From: DSSB01 sp046346845
GTDB lineage: Bacteria; UBA10199; DSSB01
Direction: 5' to 3'
DNA length: 64,000 bases
NCBI GenBank assembly: GCA_046346845.1
Contig: JAXMHH010000002.1
Span: 524,341 to 588,340, forward strand
Below the pieces are notes generated by a model. That model had not been told where the DNA came from, did no database searches, and worked only from the letters and a program-made list of their open reading frames with translations. This document shows, one piece after another, positions 10,141 to 19,809 of this stretch (the first letter of the stretch is position 1; every line of letters begins with the position of its first letter). The position numbers and the translations under genes are program-made.

Positions 10141-10377
10141 TTATTTCGCGGGCTTTTCCGCCGGCGCCTTTTCGGCGGCGGGCTTCGCCTCTTCTTTGGG
10201 AGCGGCCGTTTCGGTGCTCGTCGCCGGCTTGGTGACGCGCTTCTTGGGTCGTTTGTAACCCTTCGACATGGGATCCCCGATCGCGAGGTCGCTATTGGTA
10301 GAAGCGGCCCGCGCCGAGGATGCAACGGCCATGGGAACGATGAAACTCAAGGCGAGGATGAGGGCGATTTTCTTCAT
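10141..10377 (-). CDS. Small exported Ala/Lys/Pro-rich protein
   Basis: A 78-residue protein with a typical Sec signal peptide (MKKIALILALSFIVPMAVA, likely cut near ARAAS). The mature tail is a disordered stretch of Lys, Pro, Ala and Glu with repeats such as EEAKPAAEKAPAEKPAK. AAGGAGA lies 6 bases before the ATG, so translation is well supported. It has its own terminator at 10087-10120. The composition resembles periplasmic or histone-H1-like Ala/Lys/Pro tails, but no family is assigned. Confidence 0.8.
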   Translation of the reverse strand: MKKIALILALSFIVPMAVASSARAASTNSDLAIGDPMSKGYKRPKKRVTKPATSTETAAPKEEAKPAAEKAPAEKPAK

Positions 10378-10501
10378 GGGATCTCCTTTGAATCCACGCG
10401 GGCAAACTTGGTGGACCGAGGCTTGCCCGGCGCGGCATGGGTTGTCCGAACCGGCGGCAGTCTAGCGGCAGTCCTGGGATTTGCAAAGTCCAAAATCGCG
10501 G

Positions 10502-11845
10502 CTATTCCCCGCTGGCCGCGCTGACCTCGGTGTCGAATTTCTCGAACAATAATTTGAGAACGCGGCGGTTTTTCACCTCCAGCGCCGAAATCCGGTAGGG
10601 AGGGATGCGGATGAAATCGCCTTCCCGGGCGAGCCGGCCCAGCCGGTTGACGAAAAAGCCGCCCACCGAGACCGAGCTTTCGTCTTCCAGAGCCAAGTCG
10701 AGGACTTGCTCGACCTCCCGCAGGCCGGCGGTGCCGTCGACCAAGTAGGAGTTCTCCCCGCGCTTGCTGATCTTCGGCAGTTCCTGGTCGAACTCGTCCT
10801 GGATTTCGCCCACCAACTCCTCGATGACGTCTTCCAGGGAAACCAGCCCCGCGGTGGTGCCGAACTCGTTGATCACGATGGCCATGTGGATCTTCTTGGT
10901 CTGGAATTCCCGCAGCAATTGGTCGCTCGTCATCGATTCGGGGACGAACAGAATCGGGCGTTTGAGGTCGTAGAGATTGATGAGGTTGTCGGAGTCCTCG
11001 AGCTCCCAGATGATGTCCTTGACGTTGATGAGTCCGATCACGTGGTCGAGGTCGCCGTCGCAGAGCGGAAAACGGGTGTGCCCAGACTCCTTGGCAGTTT
11101 GGAGGTTCTCCTGGGCGCTCCTGCCGAGCTGCAGGGAGACGATGTCTTGGCGCGGCACCATGATCTGGCGGGCGGTGCGGTGGGTGAACTCGAAAATATT
11201 CTCCAAAAGCGAGGCCTTGCGCGGGGAGAGCGAGCCCTCTTCATAGGAGTCCTCGACGATGAGGCGAATCTCGTCCTCGGTGTGGGTTTCCTCGCCGGGT
11301 TTCATCTCGAAGCCCAGCAGGCGGACGATGGCGTTGGTGCTGTGGTTCAGGAACCAGAGGAAGGGGAAAAAGACCCAGTAAAAGAAGCGCATCGGCACCG
11401 CGACCGCCAACAAGACCTTCTCGGCGGTTTGGATCGCCATCTGCTTAGGGACCAGCTCTCCCAGCACCAGGTGGAGGACGGTGATGACGGTAAAGGCCAC
11501 GGTGAACGAAAGGCCCCGGATGGTGACTTCGCTCAGCGCGAAATTTCGCAGCAGGGGTTCGATGAGGGCGGCGAAGGCGGGTTCGCCGACCCAGCCCAGT
11601 CCGAGGCTGGCGAGGGTGATGCCCAGCTGGGTGGCCGAAAGATAGGCGTTGAGATTTTGAACAATGGAGTAGGCCCAGCGGGCGAGGAAATTTCCGCTTT
11701 CCTGCAAGGTCTCGAGGCGCGTGCTGCGCACCTTGACCATGGCGAATTCGGCCGCGACGAAAAAGGCGTTCAGCAACACCAGGAGGAAGGCGATCGTCAA
11801 ATACCAGGGAGAAATTTCGTGGGCGGAGAACAGCGAATTTTGCAT
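10502..11845 (-). CDS. CorC/HlyC family membrane protein (CNNM-CBS-CBS-CorC)
   Basis: A 447-residue inner-membrane protein with the standard order of this family: an N-terminal CNNM/DUF21 membrane domain (about residues 15-200, with NAFFVAAEFAMVKVR at its start), a pair of CBS domains (about 215-340, containing the VPRQDIVSL segment) and a C-terminal CorC/HlyC domain (about 350-435, SYLVDGTAGLREVEQVL). Relatives are annotated as magnesium/cobalt efflux proteins or haemolysin-like proteins; transport is likely but the ion cannot be told from sequence. It stands alone, convergent to no close neighbour, and the site before its ATG is a weak ribosome site. Confidence 0.93.
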   Translation of the reverse strand: MQNSLFSAHEISPWYLTIAFLLVLLNAFFVAAEFAMVKVRSTRLETLQESGNFLARWAYSIVQNLNAYLSATQLGITLASLGLGWVGEPAFAALIEPLLRNFALSEVTIRGLSFTVAFTVITVLHLVLGELVPKQMAIQTAEKVLLAVAVPMRFFYWVFFPFLWFLNHSTNAIVRLLGFEMKPGEETHTEDEIRLIVEDSYEEGSLSPRKASLLENIFEFTHRTARQIMVPRQDIVSLQLGRSAQENLQTAKESGHTRFPLCDGDLDHVIGLINVKDIIWELEDSDNLINLYDLKRPILFVPESMTSDQLLREFQTKKIHMAIVINEFGTTAGLVSLEDVIEELVGEIQDEFDQELPKISKRGENSYLVDGTAGLREVEQVLDLALEDESSVSVGGFFVNRLGRLAREGDFIRIPPYRISALEVKNRRVLKLLFEKFDTEVSAASGE

Positions 11846-12021
11846 AAAATCGAGATGCTCATTTTATAGCCCAGGGGCGGGCGACAACCCAGAGAATTTT
11901 CTCCGCTGGCGGGAACCCAATATTTTTCTTCAATTTCAGGATGTTAGCCTAAGGGCGGGAGAGGTGCGGGGAAAATATAAATAATATCTGGACCCTTCCG
12001 TCCCCTCTCCCGTACGATGAG

Positions 12022-12405
12022 TTGGTGAAGCCAGCCCGTGGCAAATCCATCCTTTATCTAGTCGCCGCCTTATGGGCCGTGATGGCGATGGCCGCGCCCA
12101 GCCTCCTGACCCTGTGCAGGGGAAGCCAGGTCGCGCGGATGGCCGCCCATGATTGTTGTGCCGGCACCAACACCTGCCACGCCCAATTCGGCCGGCGCCC
12201 CTGCTGCGAATGGCAGGGCGCTCCCGCGGGCGTCCCCGTGGTGCCCGTAGCGACGGGTTCCGACGGGGTTGCCGTTCTTTCGCTTTGCGCGAATATTTCA
12301 AAAGTGATTTCCCTGTCTCCGCCGGCTTGGGTGGGCCTTTCCAAAACCCTCCGGCAGGCTCAGGCCCCGCCCCTCTATCTTGCCAAACAATCCTTCCTGT
12401 GTTGA
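12022..12405 (+). CDS. Small Cys-rich membrane/exported protein ahead of the metal-efflux operon
   Basis: A 127-residue protein that starts at TTG 12022 or GTG 12025; neither has a good ribosome site, so the start is uncertain. A hydrophobic segment near residues 9-30 looks like a signal or anchor. It is followed by a Cys/His-rich stretch (DCCAGTNTCHAQFGRRPCC), then a second hydrophobic stretch. It lies 58 bp before the CusC-like gene on the same strand. Short Cys-rich exported proteins often precede copper or silver RND operons, so metal binding or sensing is possible, but I recognise no family. Confidence 0.55.
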   Translation: MVKPARGKSILYLVAALWAVMAMAAPSLLTLCRGSQVARMAAHDCCAGTNTCHAQFGRRPCCEWQGAPAGVPVVPVATGSDGVAVLSLCANISKVISLSPPAWVGLSKTLRQAQAPPLYLAKQSFLC

Positions 12406-12463
12406 ACGCGCGTCATCGCTAAGTCGCTAAGGGATCAGTGTCTCTTCTGACAGGTGGTGAATT

Positions 12464-13786
12464 ATGCACCGATGGCGTGTTTTCGCGGCGCTCCTCGCGA
12501 GCCTCGCAGCGCTCACGGCGAAGGTCGCGGGCGCGAACGAAATATTGAGCCTCGACGCGGCCATTCAAACGGCCCTCGAGCAAAACCCCGAGTTGAAGGC
12601 GATGCGGGAGGATGCGGCCGCGGCCAAGGCGGCCTCCGCCAAGAGCCGCTTTTGGGAAGACCCGATGGTGGGCGTCCGCTTCTATCAGGTTCCGCTCGGG
12701 AAGAATTTGGACAAGGCCCAGGACATCGACTACATCGTGGCGCAAAAGTTTCCCTTCCCCGGCAAAGTCGAGGCCGCGGCCAAGATCGCCCACCATACCT
12801 ACCTGCACCACCTTGAGGAATTGAGCGGCCGGGGGCGCGGGCTCTTGCGCGAATTGAAAGAGACCTATTTCGCGCTGTTCGCGGCTCAAAAGCGCCTCGA
12901 GGTGAGCCGCCAGATCGAAGGCCGCTTGCGGGGGATCGTCCAGGCGGCCCAGGCCAAATTGGCGGCCAACCAGGCGATGGCCACCGACGCGGTCTTGGGC
13001 CAGACCGAGATCGCGAAGCTGATCGGCGAGCGCGAGGTGATGCAACAGGAGCGCAAAACCTTGCAGGCCAAGTTGAACCAGTTGATGGCGCGGCCGGTCG
13101 AGGAGGAAGTCCGCCTGCCGGCGTCCCTGGAGTTGCCCGAGTGGGAGGCGGACCTTAAGGCCCTGCAGGAGAGCGCCGCAGCGAACCACCCGGAGGTCCG
13201 CAGCGCCCGCCATCGCGTGGAGGAAAAGCAATGGGCGGTCAAGGCCGCCAAGCGCGAGTGGTATCCGGATTTCAACGCCCAGTTGGAGTACGTGCAACGG
13301 CCCGGGGCTACCGAAGACGCCTTCACGGGCGAGCTGATGATCAATCTCCCCCTGATCGTCGGAAAGAAGCGCCAGGGGGTTCGACAGGCCCAGGCGGAGT
13401 ACGCCAGCGCCGCCTACGCGCAGGAGGCGGCCCAAAACCAAACCGCCTTCCGGGTGCAGGAGGCTTATCAAAAGGTGAAGTCCGCGCGTCGCTTCTTGCA
13501 GATCAACCGGGGCACGCTGCTGCCTCAGACCAAGCAAGCCCTGGAAATTAGCGCGGCAGCCTACGCCGGAGGCAAGGCATCCTTTTTGGATCCTTTGAAC
13601 GCGGCGCGCAGCCTGCTCGACGCCCAGCAGGGGTATTGGCAGGCCTTCGCGAATCTCGGTGCGGCCTTGGCCGAGCTGGAAGAGGCGATCGGCCAGACGC
13701 GCGAGGAGTTTCTAGCCGCCCGCGGCGACCCCAATGTCAAGAGCTTCGACCTGGAAAAGCAGGTCGGGGCGGAGGTGAAGGAATGA
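12464..13786 (+). CDS. TolC-type outer-membrane efflux protein (CusC/CzcC-like)
   Basis: A 440-residue outer-membrane channel subunit of a tripartite metal pump. The signal peptide ends near KVAGANE. The body has the duplicated helical structure of the outer-membrane efflux family, beginning with LDAAIQTALEQNPELKA; a second half starts near residue 225 (LKALQESAAANHPEVRSAR). There is no lipobox, unlike many CusC proteins. A GGTGG element precedes the ATG. The stop overlaps the start of the next gene (ATGA), showing an operon with the membrane-fusion and RND genes. Confidence 0.92.
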   Translation: MHRWRVFAALLASLAALTAKVAGANEILSLDAAIQTALEQNPELKAMREDAAAAKAASAKSRFWEDPMVGVRFYQVPLGKNLDKAQDIDYIVAQKFPFPGKVEAAAKIAHHTYLHHLEELSGRGRGLLRELKETYFALFAAQKRLEVSRQIEGRLRGIVQAAQAKLAANQAMATDAVLGQTEIAKLIGEREVMQQERKTLQAKLNQLMARPVEEEVRLPASLELPEWEADLKALQESAAANHPEVRSARHRVEEKQWAVKAAKREWYPDFNAQLEYVQRPGATEDAFTGELMINLPLIVGKKRQGVRQAQAEYASAAYAQEAAQNQTAFRVQEAYQKVKSARRFLQINRGTLLPQTKQALEISAAAYAGGKASFLDPLNAARSLLDAQQGYWQAFANLGAALAELEEAIGQTREEFLAARGDPNVKSFDLEKQVGAEVKE

Positions 13787-14853
13787 AGAAACTATCAGCC
13801 ATCTGGCCTGTGCTGGGATTGCTCGCCTTGTTGGGCTGCAAGACCCGAGGCCCTGCCACGGAGACCCGGCACGAGGGTCATCAGGAGGAAAAACCGGGCC
13901 CGAAGATCGAATATTACACCTGCTCGATGCATCCCTTCATCCATCAGGACAAGCCGGGCAATTGCCCGATCTGCGGCATGAAATTGGTGCCGGTCTACGC
14001 GCAGACCCCCGACCATGTCCATGGCGCCGAAAGCGCGCCGATGCCGGGCGCGGAGGGGCGCGGCACCGTCTCCTTGAGCGAGACCAAGCGCCAGGCCCTC
14101 GGGGTCCGGACCGAGGCCGTGGCACGCCGCAAGGTGGTGCGCGAGATCGATGCCGCGGGCCGGGTCGCCTACGACCCCGACCTCCTGGTCGCGCAGTCAG
14201 ATTACTTGGTGGCGGCCCGCACCGGAGGCGGGGAATTGGGCGGGCTGCAAGGCGGCTTGGCCAAGGCGGCCAAGCTGCGGTTGCAGGCGATGGGGATGAG
14301 CGAGGCCCAGATCGCCGAGTTGCGCCGGCGCGGGCGTCCCGACCTAAACTTGCTCGTCCCCCAATCCGGCCAGTCGGTCACGGTCTACGCCTCCGTCTTC
14401 GAATCCGACCTGCCCTGGATCTACCCCGGCATGCCCTTGAGCGTGGAGCTGCCGGGCGGGGGGCCGACCCTGACCACCGAGGTGGCTTCGGTCGATCCGA
14501 CGCTCAATCCGATGACGCGGACGGCGACCCTGCGCTTCAACCTCTCCAACCCGGAAGGGAAGTTCAAGCCCGACATGTACCTGAAGGTGCGCCTGCGCTC
14601 GGAAGGGGAGCCGGTCTTGGCGATACCCACGGAGGCCTTCCTCGACACGGGCCTGCGCAAGTTCGTCTATGTCGAGCTGGGAGCGGGTAACTACGAGCCG
14701 CGTGAGATCAAGCTCGGGCGGCGGGGCAGTGAATACGTCGAGGTCCTCTCCGGACTCCAGGAGGGGGATCGCATCGTCACCAACGGCAATTTTCTGATCG
14801 ACTCCGAGTCGCGCCTGCGCGGCGCGGCCTCGGGTGGAGGACACCAGCATTGA
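13783..14853 (+). CDS. cusB: CusB-like membrane-fusion lipoprotein with heavy-metal-binding domain
   Basis: A 356-residue periplasmic adaptor. A lipobox (ALLGC, Cys19) marks it as a lipoprotein. Residues 44-70 are the heavy-metal-binding domain typical of CusB relatives (YYTCSMHP followed by CPICGMKLVP). The barrel-sandwich and beta-barrel parts follow, with the late VEVLSGLQEGDRIVTNGNF motif of RND adaptors. The hairpin between the lipoyl halves is short. A Cys-Met-His site of this kind favours Cu(I)/Ag(I), though Zn/Co pumps cannot be excluded. It overlaps both neighbours by ATGA or TTGA, indicating tight coupling. The C-terminus ends in a His-rich GGGHQH. Confidence 0.93.
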   Translation: MKKLSAIWPVLGLLALLGCKTRGPATETRHEGHQEEKPGPKIEYYTCSMHPFIHQDKPGNCPICGMKLVPVYAQTPDHVHGAESAPMPGAEGRGTVSLSETKRQALGVRTEAVARRKVVREIDAAGRVAYDPDLLVAQSDYLVAARTGGGELGGLQGGLAKAAKLRLQAMGMSEAQIAELRRRGRPDLNLLVPQSGQSVTVYASVFESDLPWIYPGMPLSVELPGGGPTLTTEVASVDPTLNPMTRTATLRFNLSNPEGKFKPDMYLKVRLRSEGEPVLAIPTEAFLDTGLRKFVYVELGAGNYEPREIKLGRRGSEYVEVLSGLQEGDRIVTNGNFLIDSESRLRGAASGGGHQH

Positions 14854-17800
14854 TCGACCGCATCCTTGAAGCCTGCGCCCGAAACCGGGCCATCACCTTG
14901 ATACTCACCGCCGTCGCGGTGGCGGCCGGCTTGTGGTCGATGCGGCACATTCCGCTCGACGCCATCCCCGACCTTTCGGACACCCAGGTCATCATCTATT
15001 CCAAATGGGACCGCTCGCCGGACATCGTCGAGGACCAAGTGACCTACCCGATCGTCACCGCCCTGCTCGGGGCTCCCAAGGTGCAAGCGGTGCGGGGTTT
15101 TTCCGATTTTGGGTATTCCTATGTGTACGTGATCTTCGAGGACGGCACCGACCTCTATTGGGCGCGCAGCCGGACCTTGGAGTACTTGAGCAAGATCCTG
15201 CCCCGGCTGCCGCAAGGCGTGCAGACCGAGCTGGGCCCGGATGCGACCTCGGTGGGGTGGGTCTTCCAATACGCCCTGGTCGACAAGAGCGGGAAGAACG
15301 ACTTGGCCCAGCTCAAGTCCTACCAGGATTGGTACCTGAAGTATTACCTCCAGTCGGTGCCGGGCGTGGCAGAGGTCGCGACCGTGGGCGGCTTCGCGCG
15401 GCAATACCAGGTCAACGTGGATCCCAACGCCTTGCTCGCCTATGGCGTCAGCTTGGAGGAGGTGACCGCGGCGGTGCGCGCGGGCAACAACGACGTCGGC
15501 GGGCGCTTGGTCGAGATGGGCGGCGCCGAATACATGGTGCGCGGCCGCGGTTATGCGAAGTCGGTGCAGGACTTGGAAAAGATCGTGGTCAAGGTCGATC
15601 CCAAGACCGGCACCCCCGTGACCGTCGCGCAGGTGGCCCGGGTCGAGTTGGGTCCCGACCTGAGGCGCGGGATCGCGGACCTGAACGGCGAGGGCGACGT
15701 GGTCGGCGGGATCGTCGTGATGCGCTCCGGCGAGAACGCGCTCAACGTCATCGAGCGGGTCAAGGCCAAGCTGAAGGAGATCCAGCCCAGCCTGCCGCCC
15801 GGCGTGGAGATTGTCACCACCTACGACCGTTCGGAGCTGATCCTGCGCGCGATCGAGACCCTGAGGTACACCCTGGTCGAGGAATTGATCATCGTCAGCA
15901 TCGTCATCCTGATCTTCCTCTGGCACATCCCCTCGGCGGTCATCCCCATCCTGACCATCCCCATCTCGGTGATCCTGGCCTTCATCCCGATGAAGGCGAT
16001 GCACCTGACCGCCAACATCATGTCGCTCGCGGGGATCGCGATCTCGATCGGCGTCTTGGTGGACGGGGCCATCATCGAGGTCGAGAACGCCTATAAAAAA
16101 TTGCAACTTTGGGAGGCGGGGGGTCGGATAGGCGACTTCCACGAGGTGCGCCTCAAGGCCCTTAAGGAGGTGGGCCCCGCCGTCTTCCTGTCTCTTTTGG
16201 TCATAGCGGTCTCCTTTTTGCCGATCTTCACCCTGGTCGACCAGGAGGGCCGGCTCTTCAAGCCCTTGGCCTTTTCCAAGACCTTCGCCATGGCCATCGC
16301 GGCGATCCTGGCCATCACCCTCGACCCGGCGATGCGGATGCTCTTCACCCGGATGGATTATTTACATTTTCGGCCGCGCTGGGTCAGCCGGGTGGTCAAC
16401 GCCGTCACGGTGGGTAAATATTATCCGGAGGAGCAGCACCCGATCAGCAAGATCCTGTTTCGCGTCTACGAGCCGGTCTGCCACGCGGTCCTGCGCCGCC
16501 CCAAGCTGACGATCGGGATCGCCTGCCTGCTGATGCTCAGCGTCGCCTATCCCTTCTCGAAGCTGGGCTCGGAGTTCATGCCGCCCCTGCATGAGGGCTC
16601 GATCCTTTACATGCCCACCACCATGCCGGGGCTCTCCGTGACCGAGGCGCTCAAGGCCCTGCAGCGTCAGGACGAAATCTTGAAAAGCTTTCCCGAGGTG
16701 GAGAGCGTCTTCGGAAAGGCCGGTCGGGCGGACAGCTCGACCGATCCCGCGCCGCTCTCGATGGTAGAAACCACGGTGATCCTCAAGCCCGAGTCTGAAT
16801 GGCGCCATAAAGACCGCTGGTATTCGAGGTTGCCCGAGTTCTTGCAAAAGCCGCTGCGGCGCCTCTGGCCCGACCACATCAGCCACGAGGAGCTGGTGGC
16901 CGAGATGGATGCGAAGATGCAATTTCCCGGCTGGACCAACGCCTGGACCATGCCGATCCGGAACCGCATCGACATGCTCAGCACCGGTATCCGTACCCCG
17001 GTGGGGATCAAGATCCTGGGCCCGGATCTGGCGAGGATCGAGGAGATCGGGACCCAGCTAGAGGGCATCCTGAAGCAGGTGCCCGGGACGCGCAGCGCCT
17101 TCGCCGAGCGCGCCGCGGGCGGGTATTTCTTGGACTTCGACTTCGACCGTGACGCCCTGGCGCGCTACGGCCTGAAGGTCGAGGACGTCAACATGGCGGT
17201 GGCCCAGGCCATCGGTGGGGAGACGGTCACCACCGCGATCCAGGGGCCGGAGCGCTACAGCGTCAACGTGCGATACCAGCGCGAGTACCGGCAAGACATT
17301 CCCCGCTTGGAGCGCGTCCTGGTGGCGACGCCCTCGGGGGCGCAGATCCCGCTCGCCCAGGTGGCCTCGATCCAAGTGCGCAGCGGGCCGGCGATGATCC
17401 GCAACGAAAACGGGCTCAAGGCGGGCTACGTCTTCGTCGACATGGCGGATCGCGACATCGGGAGCTTCGTGAAGGAGGCGAAGGCCAAGGTTGCGGAATC
17501 CCTGCCCCCGACCGCCGGCTACACCCTGGTCTGGAGCGGGCAGTACGAGAACATGATCCGCGTCAAGGAACGCCTGAAGGTGGTCGTGCCGCTGACCCTC
17601 TTCCTGATTTTCATGCTGCTCTACATGAACACGAAGTCCGCGGTGAAGGCCTGGATTATCATCCTGGCCGTGCCCTTCTCCGCGGTGGGGGCGATTTGGC
17701 TGCTGTATCTGTTGGACTACCACCTCTCGATCGCGGTGTGGGTGGGTCTGATCGCCCTGTTGGGCCTCGACGCCGAGACGGGCGTCTTCATGCTGCTCTA

Positions 17801-18092
17801 CCTCGATCTGGCCTTCCACGAGAAATACGACAAGGGGGAGATGCGTTCGAAGGCGGATTTGGTCGACGCCATCATCCACGGCGCGGTCAAGCGGGTGCGG
17901 CCCAAGATGATGACCGTAACCGCAGCCTTCATGGGCCTCATCCCCATCATGTATTCGACGGGCACGGGGGCCGACATGATGAAGCGCATCGCCGCCCCGA
18001 TGGTGGGGGGCTTGTTCACCTCCTTCGCTTTGGAGCTGTTAGTTTATCCAGCGGTGTATTATCTTTGGAAAGGGAAGGGCCTAAAGACATGA
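14850..18092 (+). CDS. cusA: CusA/CzcA-type heavy-metal RND efflux pump
   Basis: A 1080-residue proton-driven inner-membrane pump, full length for the HME-RND family. It starts at a TTG overlapping the previous stop. Typical motifs include IPLDAIPDLSDTQVIIYS near the N-terminus, the TM4 stretch SIGVLVDGAIIEVEN, and LGLDAETGVFMLLYLDL near the end. The periplasmic segment PIRNRIDMLSTGI matches CusA-type pumps closely, and together with the CusB-type metal domain suggests Cu(I)/Ag(I). It ends by overlapping the LdhA-type gene (ATGA). No regulator such as a CusRS pair is nearby. Confidence 0.95.
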   Translation: MIDRILEACARNRAITLILTAVAVAAGLWSMRHIPLDAIPDLSDTQVIIYSKWDRSPDIVEDQVTYPIVTALLGAPKVQAVRGFSDFGYSYVYVIFEDGTDLYWARSRTLEYLSKILPRLPQGVQTELGPDATSVGWVFQYALVDKSGKNDLAQLKSYQDWYLKYYLQSVPGVAEVATVGGFARQYQVNVDPNALLAYGVSLEEVTAAVRAGNNDVGGRLVEMGGAEYMVRGRGYAKSVQDLEKIVVKVDPKTGTPVTVAQVARVELGPDLRRGIADLNGEGDVVGGIVVMRSGENALNVIERVKAKLKEIQPSLPPGVEIVTTYDRSELILRAIETLRYTLVEELIIVSIVILIFLWHIPSAVIPILTIPISVILAFIPMKAMHLTANIMSLAGIAISIGVLVDGAIIEVENAYKKLQLWEAGGRIGDFHEVRLKALKEVGPAVFLSLLVIAVSFLPIFTLVDQEGRLFKPLAFSKTFAMAIAAILAITLDPAMRMLFTRMDYLHFRPRWVSRVVNAVTVGKYYPEEQHPISKILFRVYEPVCHAVLRRPKLTIGIACLLMLSVAYPFSKLGSEFMPPLHEGSILYMPTTMPGLSVTEALKALQRQDEILKSFPEVESVFGKAGRADSSTDPAPLSMVETTVILKPESEWRHKDRWYSRLPEFLQKPLRRLWPDHISHEELVAEMDAKMQFPGWTNAWTMPIRNRIDMLSTGIRTPVGIKILGPDLARIEEIGTQLEGILKQVPGTRSAFAERAAGGYFLDFDFDRDALARYGLKVEDVNMAVAQAIGGETVTTAIQGPERYSVNVRYQREYRQDIPRLERVLVATPSGAQIPLAQVASIQVRSGPAMIRNENGLKAGYVFVDMADRDIGSFVKEAKAKVAESLPPTAGYTLVWSGQYENMIRVKERLKVVVPLTLFLIFMLLYMNTKSAVKAWIIILAVPFSAVGAIWLLYLLDYHLSIAVWVGLIALLGLDAETGVFMLLYLDLAFHEKYDKGEMRSKADLVDAIIHGAVKRVRPKMMTVTAAFMGLIPIMYSTGTGADMMKRIAAPMVGGLFTSFALELLVYPAVYYLWKGKGLKT

Positions 18093-19069
18093 AGGTCTCG
18101 GTCTTCGACATCCACCGCTTCGAGCGGCCGTATCTGGAGAGCGCCTTAGGGAACCACGAATTGAGGTTTCACGAGACCCGGCTTTCCCCGGCCACGGCCG
18201 AGCTGGCCAGGGGCGCCGACGCCTTGGTCGTCTTCGTCAATGACCAGGTCTCCGAAGAGGTCTTGCAGGCGCTCGCCGCGCAGGGCCTGCGTTTCGTCGC
18301 CACGCGCTCCGCCGGTTTCAACCACATCGATCTGCAGGCCGCGAAGCGATTCGGGCTGAGGGTCGCCAATGTCCCCGATTATTCCCCTCACGCCGTGGCC
18401 GAGCATACCGTGGCATTGATGCTCGCCTTGAACCGAAAATTGATCCGGTCCCATCACCGCATCCAGGAGCAGAATTTTTCCTTGGACGGCCTGGTCGGTT
18501 TTGACATGGCGGGGAAGACGGTCGGGGTGGTCGGCTTGGGGAGGATCGGACGGGTCCTCGCCAAGATTTTGGACGGCTTCGGCTGCCGCGTCCTGGGCTA
18601 TGACCTGAAGCCTCCGGCGGAGGCGGGCGCCTGGGAATTTTGCGCGGATCTCGAGACGGTCTTTCGTGCCTCGGACATCCTTTCCCTCCACGTTCCGCTC
18701 ACCCCGCAGACTCGCTATCTGATTCGGCGCGAGACCATCGCCTGGATGAAGCCGGGCGTGATGCTGGTCAACACCAGCCGAGGCGCCCTGGTGAAGACCA
18801 AGGATGTGATCAAGGCCCTCAAGAGCGGGCACATCGGCTATCTGGGCATCGACGTCTACGAAGAGGAGGAGGGGCTGTTTTTCGAGGACCATTCCGAGGA
18901 CGTTTTGCGCGACGACGTGATCGCGCGGCTCATGACCTTCCCCAACGTCCTCATCACCAGCCATCAGGCCTTCCTGACGCGGGAGGCCCTGACCCGCATC
19001 GCGGAGACCACCGCGAAAAATTTGGAGTGCTTCGAGCAAGGGCTGGAATGCCCCAACGCCCTGGCTTGA
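18089..19069 (+). CDS. ldhA: D-lactate dehydrogenase (LdhA-type D-2-hydroxyacid dehydrogenase)
   Basis: A 326-residue NAD-dependent enzyme that reduces pyruvate to D-lactate in fermentation. The Rossmann motif GLGRIG is at 149-154. The family signatures NTSRGALV, DVYEEEEGLFFEDHS and SHQAFLTREAL, carrying the catalytic Arg, Glu and His, are present. Length and C-terminal sequence agree closely with E. coli LdhA (329 residues). The ATG overlaps the stop of the RND pump gene, so it is translated as the last gene of the metal-efflux operon, which is an unusual partner. A ribosome site (AGGGCC) lies inside the end of the pump gene. Confidence 0.93.
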   Translation: MKVSVFDIHRFERPYLESALGNHELRFHETRLSPATAELARGADALVVFVNDQVSEEVLQALAAQGLRFVATRSAGFNHIDLQAAKRFGLRVANVPDYSPHAVAEHTVALMLALNRKLIRSHHRIQEQNFSLDGLVGFDMAGKTVGVVGLGRIGRVLAKILDGFGCRVLGYDLKPPAEAGAWEFCADLETVFRASDILSLHVPLTPQTRYLIRRETIAWMKPGVMLVNTSRGALVKTKDVIKALKSGHIGYLGIDVYEEEEGLFFEDHSEDVLRDDVIARLMTFPNVLITSHQAFLTREALTRIAETTAKNLECFEQGLECPNALA

Positions 19070-19078
19070 GGGAGGGGC

Positions 19079-19720
19079 TTATTTCGGCAACGGGGCGCCG
19101 AGCTGGATCAGGCCCGCCTTAGCCAGGTCTTTGACCGTCTGTTTGGCGAGGGATTGGTAAAAGGATTTCTCGTCATGGGATTTAAAATCACCGCTGGTGG
19201 AGGCGGAACCGACCCACACTGGCTTGAGCTCGGAGGCGCTCAGCAGGGTGAGGCCGTGGTCTTGCACCATGACATGCTCGGTATAATCCCCGCTTTGGCT
19301 CGTCACCACGTAGGTGCTCCCGTCCTTGCGTTTGCGGACCTCCGTCTGCGTGGAGGTGGGGGGATGGTAAATGGTGTCCTTGCGGAAATTCGTCAGGTCG
19401 ACCAGCAAGATCCCGTCGATTCCCTCCCGCTGAAAGACCTCCCGCCGGTCGACGGGTTGAGCGGGGGGAACGGCGGGGAATAGCGCCGTCGCGTTGGTCA
19501 CCGGCACTCGCACCTGGTCGAACATGGCGCGAAACGCCCATTCTAACTGGATATTCTGCTGGGGATTCGGTCCCCGGGCCTCGACCATGATCTTGTGGAA
19601 GACGCGGCCTTCGTAGCCGGGGTTCTTGGAGCTGGAGATCTTGGTGACGGGGGCGCAGCCGAGCAGTAAGATGAGCAGGAGGCTGTTTTTGACTAGCGAG
19701 GGGAGGCGTCGATTTCTCAT
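19079..19720 (-). CDS. Outer-membrane lipoprotein of unknown function
   Basis: A 213-residue protein with a lipobox (LLLGC, Cys22). The mature part looks like a compact alpha/beta domain with GIDGILLVDLTNFRKDT and later SELKPVWVGSAS. This arrangement resembles predicted periplasmic lipoproteins that share the fold of nucleotide-free TolB-N or CsgG-like domains, but that is only an impression. It is convergent with ldhA, 9 bp away, and transcribed alone. Confidence 0.8.
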   Translation of the reverse strand: MRNRRLPSLVKNSLLLILLLGCAPVTKISSSKNPGYEGRVFHKIMVEARGPNPQQNIQLEWAFRAMFDQVRVPVTNATALFPAVPPAQPVDRREVFQREGIDGILLVDLTNFRKDTIYHPPTSTQTEVRKRKDGSTYVVTSQSGDYTEHVMVQDHGLTLLSASELKPVWVGSASTSGDFKSHDEKSFYQSLAKQTVKDLAKAGLIQLGAPLPK

Positions 19721-19809
19721 AATTTCATTACCCTAAAGATCCGAGCGCCCGATAGACTATAGGATTCCTAGGATCGTTAAAAGGGAAAAAGCCCCCCGGG
19801 AGGTCGCCG

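Noticed and set aside
14691..16142. 483-codon minus-strand frame antisense to the RND pump
   Set aside because: His/Asp/Arg-rich shadow of a strongly conserved gene.
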